The notes beneath the pieces were generated by a model. It worked only from the letters and a program-made list of their open reading frames with translations, did no database searches and was not told the DNA's origin. From Vibrio tapetis subsp. tapetis (GTDB lineage Bacteria; Pseudomonadota; Gammaproteobacteria; Enterobacterales; Vibrionaceae), in the NCBI RefSeq assembly GCF_900233005.1, contig NZ_LT960611.1, forward strand, positions 2,232,001 through 2,296,000: a DNA stretch of 64,000 nt. Direction: 5' to 3'. Each line of letters opens with the position of its first letter. Position 1 is the stretch's first letter. Shown in pieces: positions 57,069 through 64,000 of this stretch. The translations under genes and the position numbers were made by a program.

Positions 57069-58197
57069 TTCTCACCTCAATTTGAAAACCTAATTTAGCC
57101 AGCGGTTCAAGATTACACTCTCGATTGCCAACTAATGTGATTGCACTGTACTCGCGTCTGTCCCAGTATTGCTTACGCATTTCATCAAACGCGCCTGGAT
57201 TTTCTATCTGACGACGAAAAAGTGCATCGTCTTGGCGCACATCATAAATCAACTGAGTTAAATTGTGCAGTGTTGTGTGATCCCACTCTCGTTCTAATTG
57301 CACCATTGGCACTGGGGCGACGGGCAATAAATCAGCTGCATCCGCCCTTTCTGAGCGATTCAAAAACTGGCAATAAGTGTTATAAATCATGGTTGTACCA
57401 CGTGCTTTCCCTTCTAATCCGTAACCTGCCACGTGAGGCGTTGCAAAAGAAAGTAGCGGTAATAAATTCATGTCAACTTCTGGCTCAAATTCAAACACAT
57501 CAAGGGCTGCACAAAACCCATCTTTCATTGAGAGGCGTTTTTTTAACGCTTGATTGTCCACTACCGGACCACGAGCCGCATTAATAAGGATCTGATTTGC
57601 TCTTAATTTTGTTAAGCGAGTTTCATCCATCAAGTGATGGGTCGGATAGTCGCTTTGCTTAGTAATCGGCGTATGCAGGGTGACCACGTCGGATTGTTCA
57701 AGCAGTTCATCAAGATCCGTAAATTCACGCTTATCACCTTCAGCCTGCTTAGGGGGATCGTTTAGCAATACTGAAATCCCCATACCTTGCAGACATTCAG
57801 CAAGATAGCTTCCAACTTGACCCGCACCAACAATCCCAACGGTTTTATCAAAGATTGAAAAGCCTTTTTGCTGCGCTAATACCATCAGTACACTGATCAC
57901 GTATTCAGCTACACCAACTTTGTTGCAGCCAGGAGCCGCACTAAAGGCAATGTTTCTTTCAGCTAACAACGCTTGGTCAACATGATCCATTCCCGCGGTT
58001 GCTGTGCCGACAAACTTCAGTTTATTGGCTTTAGCAAGTAAGGCTGAATTCACTTTAGTGACAGAGCGGATCATCAAGGCGTCAACGTCAATTAGGTCAT
58101 TGCACGTTAAGCTTCGCCCCGGTTTTAAAACAACGTCGCCTAAATTGCTGAATAGTTTTTCCGCATAAGGCATATTTTCATCAATGATAATTTTCAT
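57052..58197 (-). CDS. pdxB: Erythronate-4-phosphate dehydrogenase
   Basis: The 381-aa enzyme oxidises erythronate-4-phosphate in pyridoxal phosphate synthesis. It has the NAD-binding loop [17 protein letters not shown], the catalytic ARG region ([14 protein letters not shown]) and the H of the C-terminal half ([16 protein letters not shown]). It starts at [13 protein letters not shown] and overlaps the asd start by 17 bp, so the two are coupled, as in other Vibrio. Confidence 0.96.
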   Translation of the reverse strand: MKIIIDENMPYAEKLFSNLGDVVLKPGRSLTCNDLIDVDALMIRSVTKVNSALLAKANKLKFVGTATAGMDHVDQALLAERNIAFSAAPGCNKVGVAEYVISVLMVLAQQKGFSIFDKTVGIVGAGQVGSYLAECLQGMGISVLLNDPPKQAEGDKREFTDLDELLEQSDVVTLHTPITKQSDYPTHHLMDETRLTKLRANQILINAARGPVVDNQALKKRLSMKDGFCAALDVFEFEPEVDMNLLPLLSFATPHVAGYGLEGKARGTTMIYNTYCQFLNRSERADAADLLPVAPVPMVQLEREWDHTTLHNLTQLIYDVRQDDALFRRQIENPGAFDEMRKQYWDRREYSAITLVGNRECNLEPLAKLGFQIEVRNEPRI

Positions 58198-58283
58198 TAG
58201 CGATCAAATTGTTAGTGGTGGTGTTTAAGGTTGGTTAAATTGTGCAGCAATCACGATAGAAAAGAAATGGATTTGTATAGATA

Positions 58284-58310
58284 TAAAAAAACGGCCTCAA
58301 ATGAGGCCGC
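58284..58310 (-). terminator. Terminator after fabB
   Basis: On the minus strand CGGCCTC and GAGGCCG enclose ATTT, with TTTTTTTAT following. A further GC-rich hairpin (TGCCCC / GGGGCA, 58332-58353) lies closer to fabB. Confidence 0.88.
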
Positions 58311-58394
58311 TAAACTCCAGAACAAAAGGACTGTGCCCCGCTCTCCTGGGGCAGTGTCTGGTGGATCAGCTTCGCTAATCCGCTCTAGAAATCG

Positions 58395-59606
58395 TTAGTC
58401 TTGGTATTTTTTAATAACAAGCGTCGCGTTTGTGCCACCGAAGCCAAAGCTGTTCGACATAACGGTTGTTAGCTCTTGCTCGCGCATTTCGGTAACGATG
58501 TCTAGGCCTTCTGCTGCTTCATCAAGGTTATCTACGTTGATGCTTGGTGCAACAAAGTTGTTTTCTAGCATTAATGTCGAGTAGATAGCTTCATGAACAC
58601 CCGCCGCACCTAATGCGTGGCCAGTCATTGCTTTGGTTGCCGAAATTGCTGGACTGTTACCACCAAAAACTTCTTGGATAGCACCAAGCTCTTTCACATC
58701 GCCAACAGGTGTAGAAGTACCGTGTGTATTCACGTAGTCAACACCGTCTACTTCTTGCATTGCCATCTTCATACAACGTACTGCGCCTTCACCAGACGGT
58801 GCTACCATATCGTAGCCATCCGATGTCGCGCCGTAACCTACGATTTCACCGTAGATTTTCGCGCCACGCGCCAGTGCGTGCTCTAGTTCTTCAATAACTA
58901 GCATGCCGCCGCCACCAGAGATAACGAAACCGTCACGGTTTGCATCATAAGTACGTGAAGCCAATTCAGGCGTTTCGTTGTACTTAGTAGACAATGCGCC
59001 CATTGCATCGAACATCATGGTAAGTGTCCAATCTAGCTCTTCGCCGCCACCTGCAAATACAACATCTTGTTTGCCAAGCTGGATAAGTTCCATTGCATGA
59101 CCAATACAGTGTGCAGACGTTGCACATGCAGAACTCATTGAGTAGTTCACACCACGAATTTTAAACGGTGTCGCAAGACATGCAGAAACGGTAGAAGACA
59201 TGGTACGCGGCACCATGTATGGACCTACGCGCTTAACGCCTTTCTCGCGCAGTATGTCTACAGCTGCAGCTTGGTTTAGAGAAGATGCTCCGCCAGAACC
59301 GGCTACGATGCCAGTGCGGTCATTTGAAACTTGATCTTCAGAAAGGCCAGAGTCAGCAATGGCTTGCTCCATAGATAGATAAGCGTATGCAGCAGCTTCA
59401 CCCATAAAACGCATTTTTTTGCGGTCAATGTGCTCAGCAGGGTTCATTTTCAGATCGCCCCAAACTTGAGAACGCAGTCCTTTTTCTTTGAACTGCTCAG
59501 AGGCACTAATACCTGATTTACCTGCTTTCAGGGACGCTAGTACTTCTTCAACGTTATTACCAATACTGGACACAATACCCATACCAGTGATCACGACTCG
59601 TTTCAT
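58395..59606 (-). CDS. fabB: Beta-ketoacyl-ACP synthase I
   Basis: The 403-aa enzyme has the catalytic Cys in [20 protein letters not shown] and the two catalytic His in [12 protein letters not shown] and [18 protein letters not shown]. It elongates fatty acids and is needed for unsaturated fatty acids. It is monocistronic, divergent from mnmC. Confidence 0.97.
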   Translation of the reverse strand: MKRVVITGMGIVSSIGNNVEEVLASLKAGKSGISASEQFKEKGLRSQVWGDLKMNPAEHIDRKKMRFMGEAAAYAYLSMEQAIADSGLSEDQVSNDRTGIVAGSGGASSLNQAAAVDILREKGVKRVGPYMVPRTMSSTVSACLATPFKIRGVNYSMSSACATSAHCIGHAMELIQLGKQDVVFAGGGEELDWTLTMMFDAMGALSTKYNETPELASRTYDANRDGFVISGGGGMLVIEELEHALARGAKIYGEIVGYGATSDGYDMVAPSGEGAVRCMKMAMQEVDGVDYVNTHGTSTPVGDVKELGAIQEVFGGNSPAISATKAMTGHALGAAGVHEAIYSTLMLENNFVAPSINVDNLDEAAEGLDIVTEMREQELTTVMSNSFGFGGTNATLVIKKYQD

Positions 59607-59734
59607 GTGACATTCCTATAATTCAAAAATCCGTAAGATGATAACTAAGTTACCGAACAAAAGTGGTCAGCTTTCCCAGAAATCCGTACAATCTCGACTA
59701 CTTTAAGCCAAATAACCCCAAGATCAAACCTATT

Positions 59735-61768
59735 ATGACGACGATAAAGAACGCAGTACTTGACTGGAATGAAGCCGGAACCCCTGTTTCCGATCAATTT
59801 GATGATGTGTACTTTTCTAACGTTAACGGCCTTGAAGAAACCCGTTATGTGTTCCTTAAACAAAATCACCTGCCTGAACGCTGGCTCGACTTTGACCAAC
59901 GACGATTTGTCATCGCAGAAACAGGATTTGGCACCGGCCTAAACTTTCTAGCGGCCTGGCACGAGTTTGAGGCATTTAGACAAAACAATCCGGATACAAA
60001 ACTCAAGCAACTGCATTTCATCAGTTTTGAAAAATTCCCGGTAAGTAAAGCCGATTTAGTCAAAGCCCACCAAGCGTGGCCAGAGCTTGCAAGTTATGCA
60101 GAGCAACTTCATCAACACTATCCAATTGCGGTGCCAGATTGCCACCGTATTATATTGGCCGATGGCGCTATTACGCTCGATTTATGGTTTGGTGATATTA
60201 AAGATTGCATGCCAAGTGTGCCAACCAATCAAGATGGTATTGTCGATGCTTGGTTCCTGGATGGTTTCGCGCCCAGTAAAAATCCTGAGATGTGGAACCA
60301 AACCCTATTCAATGGCATGGCCAAATTAGCAAAGCAAGATTGTAGCTGCGCCACTTTTACGGCAGCCGGGTTTGTTCGTAGGGGGTTGATTGAGTCCGGT
60401 TTTGACATGAAAAAAGTCAAAGGCTTTGGCACAAAGCGAGAAATGATTGCCGGTACACTGAGTAATAAAAAACCTCATACCAATATTAAGCCGTGGTTCT
60501 ACCGAAGCTCTCCGAGTAATATTGATGATGTCGCGATTATTGGTGGTGGCGTTGCCAGCGCAGCGTTGGCTGCTTGTTTGGCCAAGCGTGGCATTAAAGT
60601 CAGCTTGTATTGTGAAGATGATCAAGCAGCACAAGGGGCTTCTGGTAACCGACAAGGCGCGGTTTACCCACTGATTAACCGTTCTCATTCGGGCGCGTCT
60701 CGCGTTTTTGCTCCGGCTTTTTTGTTTGCTCGACAGTTTGTAAACCAAGCCTCTCAGTATCTTGATTTCGACTACGATTGGTGTGGTGTCACTCAATTAG
60801 GCTGGGATGAAAAAGCGCAAACAAAACTCGATAATATGATGGAGTCGGGTCTTGATGCTGAACTTCTTCACGCGCTCACACCACAACAGACCAATGAAAA
60901 GCTGGGGTTAAATGTCGACGTTGCCAGTGTTCACTACCCTCTAGGGGGCTGGCTAAGCCCTGCCCAGTTAACACAAGGATTGGTGGAAGATCTCACAAAC
61001 AAAAAGCAGCTAACCGCCTATTTTAACCGCTCGATTACGAACATCAGTAAAGTAGACAATGGCTGGCAGCTTTTAAGCACCAATGAACAAGGCCAAGAGA
61101 TCCATCATCAACATCAATGCGTTGTGGTCGCCAATGGCCATCAGTTTACTCGATTTGAGCAAACTCAACCCATTCCTGCTACGGCAGTAAAGGGGCAAGT
61201 AAGCCACATTCCAACCACCGACACCCTTAAGCAATTAAAAACGGTATTGTGCTACGACGGCTACATGACACCACAGAACCCGAATAACCAGCATCACTGT
61301 ATCGGTGCAAGCTACGACAAAGACAATATTGACCAAGAATTTGATCCGGCTGCTCACGCCGATAACAGCGCCAAACTGGCCAAATGCTTACCTCATCAAG
61401 CATGGACGAAAGACGTCGATGTTAGCGCAAACTTGGCTCGTCAGGGCGTCCGCTGTGTAACGCGAGATCACCTACCGTTTGTTGGTCAAGTCGCCAATTT
61501 CGACAAATTGTGTAACGCGTATTGGGATTTAGCTTCATTGGCTGAAGAAGAAGCGGTACCCGTTCCAAGCTATGACAACCTCTACTGCTTCGTTGGCCTA
61601 GGTTCACGTGGTTTAAGCTCTGCTCCCTTAATGGCTGAAACCTTAGCTTCGCAAATATGTGGTGATCCGCTACCTATGTCGACAGAAAGCCTAGAAAAGA
61701 TACATCCCGCTAAAATGTGGGTACGAAAACTACGTAAAGGGAAAGCGTTAGTAGAGCGAAAAGCGTAA
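59735..61768 (+). CDS. mnmC: Bifunctional tRNA 5-methylaminomethyl-2-thiouridine enzyme MnmC
   Basis: I use the ATG at 59735 ([20 protein letters not shown]), 24 codons inside the longest frame. The 677-aa protein has an N-terminal SAM-dependent methyltransferase ([41 protein letters not shown]) and a C-terminal FAD-dependent oxidase ([20 protein letters not shown]). Together they finish the wobble uridine modification started by MnmE/MnmG. It is divergent from fabB. Confidence 0.96.
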   Translation: MTTIKNAVLDWNEAGTPVSDQFDDVYFSNVNGLEETRYVFLKQNHLPERWLDFDQRRFVIAETGFGTGLNFLAAWHEFEAFRQNNPDTKLKQLHFISFEKFPVSKADLVKAHQAWPELASYAEQLHQHYPIAVPDCHRIILADGAITLDLWFGDIKDCMPSVPTNQDGIVDAWFLDGFAPSKNPEMWNQTLFNGMAKLAKQDCSCATFTAAGFVRRGLIESGFDMKKVKGFGTKREMIAGTLSNKKPHTNIKPWFYRSSPSNIDDVAIIGGGVASAALAACLAKRGIKVSLYCEDDQAAQGASGNRQGAVYPLINRSHSGASRVFAPAFLFARQFVNQASQYLDFDYDWCGVTQLGWDEKAQTKLDNMMESGLDAELLHALTPQQTNEKLGLNVDVASVHYPLGGWLSPAQLTQGLVEDLTNKKQLTAYFNRSITNISKVDNGWQLLSTNEQGQEIHHQHQCVVVANGHQFTRFEQTQPIPATAVKGQVSHIPTTDTLKQLKTVLCYDGYMTPQNPNNQHHCIGASYDKDNIDQEFDPAAHADNSAKLAKCLPHQAWTKDVDVSANLARQGVRCVTRDHLPFVGQVANFDKLCNAYWDLASLAEEEAVPVPSYDNLYCFVGLGSRGLSSAPLMAETLASQICGDPLPMSTESLEKIHPAKMWVRKLRKGKALVERKA

Positions 61769-61824
61769 TCGCCACTTAACACCGATTCGTTAAGGCGCGG
61801 TACGCTTTTTTAGCACAAATGAAA

Positions 61825-61862
61825 AATCAGCCAGCTCGAAAATTCATTCGCACTGGCTGATT
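61825..61862 (-). terminator. Terminator after the oxidoreductase gene
   Basis: AATCAGCCAG pairs with CTGGCTGATT over a long loop; on the minus strand it is followed by TTTTTC, shortly after the oxidoreductase stop, and it also lies just after mnmC. Confidence 0.75.
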
Positions 61863-61888
61863 GTTTAGCGTTAATTTGCTAGATCGCT

Positions 61889-62818
61889 TTAATTCACATC
61901 AATCACTATTTTACCGCGAGTACGGCCAGACTGGCTTTGTAAATGTGCATCTGCAATTTGTTCTAGAGGAAAGCGATGCTCAATCAACGGCGTAAGTTGA
62001 TCCGATTCAACCAGCTTGTTGAGTTCGTTTAGAATACGGCTGCTAGGCTCAATAAACACAAATGCAGAACGAGCATTGTGCGATTTCGCAATCGTTTCAT
62101 CCGGTTGGTCCACCACTGAAACTAAAATACCACCTTCTTTAAGTAACGACCAAGATTGCTTCTGTACGTCGCCACCCATGGTATCCACAACAATATCAAC
62201 GGCCTCTATCTGCTCACTCAAAGGAGCCTTCGCATAATCCACCGCTTGATCAGCACCAAATTCAACCAACAAATCTTGGTTGGCTGCTGACGCTGTTGCA
62301 ACAACGATTGCGCCTTTTGCTTTTGCAATTTGGATAGCCAAGTGCCCTACGCCACCCGCCCCTGCGTGAACTAATACTCGTTGACCGGCCTGAACATCAG
62401 CCACATCAACCAAGCACTGCCACGCCGTAATGCCTGCTAACGGTAATGCTGCCGCTTGTGCGAAATCGAGCTTGGTTGATTTCAACACAGCTTCGTCCGC
62501 TTTGACTGCAATATAATCCGCATAGCTGCCATTACGATTGATAGCAGGACGACTGAATATTTCATCACCGACGTTAAACTCAGTAACGTTGGCACCGACT
62601 TCTGCCACCACGCCTGAAACATCCCAGCCCAAAGTGAATGGCATTTCGTAAGGAATAAACGCCTGTAGATACCCTTCGCGGATTTTCCAATCAACCGGGT
62701 TAATAGCCGCTGATTTTACCAGTACTAGAATGTCATCAGCATTGATCGCTGGCTTTTCCACTTGTTGCAACTGTAGCTTTTCAACGCCACCGTATTGCTG
62801 AATTTGAATTGCGCGCAT
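61889..62818 (-). CDS. Zinc-independent NADPH:quinone oxidoreductase-like protein
   Basis: The start at 62818 (MRAIQIQQYGGVEKLQLQQV) is chosen because family members begin there. The 309-aa medium-chain dehydrogenase has the nucleotide-binding loop HAGAGGVGHLAIQIAKAKG and no structural zinc Cys cluster, typical of quinone oxidoreductase/zeta-crystallin proteins. The substrate is unknown. It stands 46 bp or so after ohr, so the two may be co-expressed under peroxide stress. Confidence 0.9.
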   Translation of the reverse strand: MRAIQIQQYGGVEKLQLQQVEKPAINADDILVLVKSAAINPVDWKIREGYLQAFIPYEMPFTLGWDVSGVVAEVGANVTEFNVGDEIFSRPAINRNGSYADYIAVKADEAVLKSTKLDFAQAAALPLAGITAWQCLVDVADVQAGQRVLVHAGAGGVGHLAIQIAKAKGAIVVATASAANQDLLVEFGADQAVDYAKAPLSEQIEAVDIVVDTMGGDVQKQSWSLLKEGGILVSVVDQPDETIAKSHNARSAFVFIEPSSRILNELNKLVESDQLTPLIEHRFPLEQIADAHLQSQSGRTRGKIVIDVN

Positions 62819-62876
62819 AGGTTTCTCCAAAGATTTATTATTTATATCGTCGTATGACTAGGCTTGAGTTTTTGCC

Positions 62877-63299
62877 TTAAAGATCAACGCCATTTACGCT
62901 GAGTTTTACATCAATGTTGCCGCGAACTGCATTTGAGTACGGGCACACTTGGTGAGCAGTACGCACAAGCTGTACCGCTTGGTCTTGCTCTATATCCAAT
63001 TCAACAGACAAGCTGACTGATAAAGCAAAGCCGCCCGTTTCATTTGGACCAATACCAACGGTTGATGTTGTTGGCGCAGACTTGATTGCAACCTTAGTTT
63101 CACGAGCTACGTGCAAAATCGCATTAGAAAAACACGCCGCATAACCCGCAGCAAACAATTGTTCTGGGTTAGTCGCTTCACCCGAACCCCCCATTTCCTT
63201 TGGATAACTAAGATCAACTGACAACTTATTATCATCAGTAGAAACTTGACCATTACGACCCGCGAGCGCTTTTGCTGATGTAGTGTAGAGTGCTTTCAT
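62877..63299 (-). CDS. ohr: Organic hydroperoxide resistance protein Ohr
   Basis: The start at 63299 (MKALYTTSAKALAGRNGQVS) is preferred over an upstream one without homology. The 140-aa protein has both redox Cys residues: the peroxidatic Cys in AAGYAACFSNAIL and the resolving Cys in AHQVCPYSNAVRGN. It reduces organic peroxides with help from lipoylated proteins. It is divergent from ohrR, its usual regulator. Confidence 0.95.
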   Translation of the reverse strand: MKALYTTSAKALAGRNGQVSTDDNKLSVDLSYPKEMGGSGEATNPEQLFAAGYAACFSNAILHVARETKVAIKSAPTTSTVGIGPNETGGFALSVSLSVELDIEQDQAVQLVRTAHQVCPYSNAVRGNIDVKLSVNGVDL

Positions 63300-63354
63300 G
63301 ATTCGTTCCTTTTGGTATTCGATTGTTATTCGATAATCGGTTGCTAGCCATTTA

Positions 63355-63366
63355 ATTGCGCGCAAT
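63355..63366. promoter_or_regulatory. Candidate OhrR operator 1, ATTGCGCGCAAT
   Basis: A perfect 12-bp palindrome sits in the divergent ohr-ohrR space, 56 bp before ohr. A similar palindrome lies 58 bp away. Confidence 0.6.
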
Positions 63367-63412
63367 CTTATTTTCAATAATAGTAATTGAATCTAATCGA
63401 GCGTGCAAGTAT

Positions 63413-63424
63413 ATTGTGCACAAT
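63413..63424. promoter_or_regulatory. Candidate OhrR operator 2, ATTGTGCACAAT
   Basis: A perfect 12-bp palindrome with the same ATTG-NNNN-CAAT plan as operator 1, just upstream of ohrR, consistent with autoregulation. Confidence 0.6.
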
Positions 63425-63449
63425 TAGTTTGAATTAAGTGATACCGTCT

Positions 63450-63893
63450 ATGAAAGATTCTTCAAAAGATGCTCATCTACTATTAGATAACCAAGTGTGT
63501 TTTTCGCTCTATAGCGCATCAAACGCCATGAGCCGAGCCTATCAACCGATATTGAAAGCTCTCGATTTAACATACCTTCAGTACATTGTGATGATGATAT
63601 TGTGGGAAGAGAAATCGATGAACGTTAAGGAACTAGGGCAAAAAACCCGATTAGACTCAGGAACATTAACCCCATTACTTAAACGTTTAGAAGTGAAAGG
63701 TTTCGTAACTCGAACTCGTAGCCAAGAAGATGAGCGTATTCGAATCATTGCCCTGACTGAGCAAGGCTTACTCCTGCGTGAACAAGCGCAAGACATCCCG
63801 TCGAATATGTTGTGCATGTCAAAAATGGATATTGAACAGCTTAAGCAACTTAAACAAGATTGCGATCAGTTACTGAATAACCTGACAAACTAA
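63450..63893 (+). CDS. ohrR: MarR-family peroxide sensor OhrR
   Basis: I prefer the ATG at 63450 (MKDSSKDAHLLLDN) over a GTG four codons upstream. The 147-aa repressor has the redox Cys near the N-terminus (NQVCFSLYSASNAM), a winged helix (VKELGQKTRLDSGTLTPLLKRLEVKGFVTRTRS) and a dimerising tail. Oxidation of the Cys by organic peroxides would free ohr. Divergent arrangement with ohr and the palindromes between them fit this. Confidence 0.94.
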   Translation: MKDSSKDAHLLLDNQVCFSLYSASNAMSRAYQPILKALDLTYLQYIVMMILWEEKSMNVKELGQKTRLDSGTLTPLLKRLEVKGFVTRTRSQEDERIRIIALTEQGLLLREQAQDIPSNMLCMSKMDIEQLKQLKQDCDQLLNNLTN

Positions 63894-63904
63894 CGAATTT
63901 AAGT

Positions 63905-63937
63905 AAAAAAAAGAACGCATATCGCGTTCTTTTTTTA
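63905..63937 (+). terminator. Terminator after ohrR
   Basis: AAAAAGAACGC and GCGTTCTTTTTTT form a stem around ATATC, directly after ohrR. Confidence 0.92.
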
Positions 63938-64000
63938 TAATTTTGAAAAACTCATTTTAACGTTAATAAATTCGAAATAGGCGTTTTCTACTTGAGAGGG

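Overview
The window is a bacterial chromosome segment, almost certainly from a Vibrio (Vibrionaceae). The evidence is the core block at about 35.9-63.9 kb: ycgN, a YkgJ-type cluster protein, a DUF2799 lipoprotein, recR, ybaB, dnaX, apt, ybaN, purF, cvpA, a dedD/SPOR protein, folC, accD, truA, a very large acidic FimV, asd, pdxB, fabB, mnmC and an ohr/ohrR pair. Gene content and order in cvpA-dedD-folC-accD-truA-fimV-asd-pdxB match the gammaproteobacterial purF-pdxB neighbourhood, with FimV in the Vibrio/Pseudomonas position. No rRNA, tRNA or CRISPR array was recognised.

The left 35.8 kb is an accessory island that ends at the 3' end of ycgN. From left to right it holds: a NACHT/STAND-type NTPase of more than 1,415 residues, cut by the window edge, with a C-terminal PD-(D/E)XK-like nuclease (1-4247); a RAYT-like HUH transposase; an unknown 379-aa gene whose terminator hairpin carries an IS256-family insertion; two tiny putative membrane-protein genes; two unknown genes (303 and 174 aa) and a third small gene split by an IS1182-family element, with an IS21 element between them; a group II intron inserted just after a terminator; a Septu-like ATPase/HNH pair; a Gabija pair (gajA-gajB); an orphan ParS/Xre-type antitoxin; an SF2 helicase plus winged-helix gene divergent from an XRE repressor with two matching operators; and a TenpIN-like type III toxin-antitoxin locus with RNA repeats, terminator and promoter visible. 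The last part is a Tn554-like module of three tyrosine recombinases and a small coiled-coil protein.

Decay is a strong theme on the island. I can read an in-frame stop in the IS256 transposase, a tetranucleotide-repeat frameshift in the IS1182 transposase, an A-tract frameshift in the HNH gene, a 10-bp tandem duplication that frameshifts the first recombinase, and an in-frame TAA that splits the second. Several insertions can be undone on paper: the IS256, IS21 and IS1182 elements have duplications of 8, 6 and 3 bp, and removing IS1182 restores a complete 94-codon gene.

In the core block most genes are on the minus strand, with clear terminators after asd, fimV, fabB, the quinone-oxidoreductase-like gene and ohrR. 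dnaX carries a textbook slippery heptamer followed at once by a -1 frame stop, so it should make both tau and gamma. fimV contains three families of in-frame tandem repeats.
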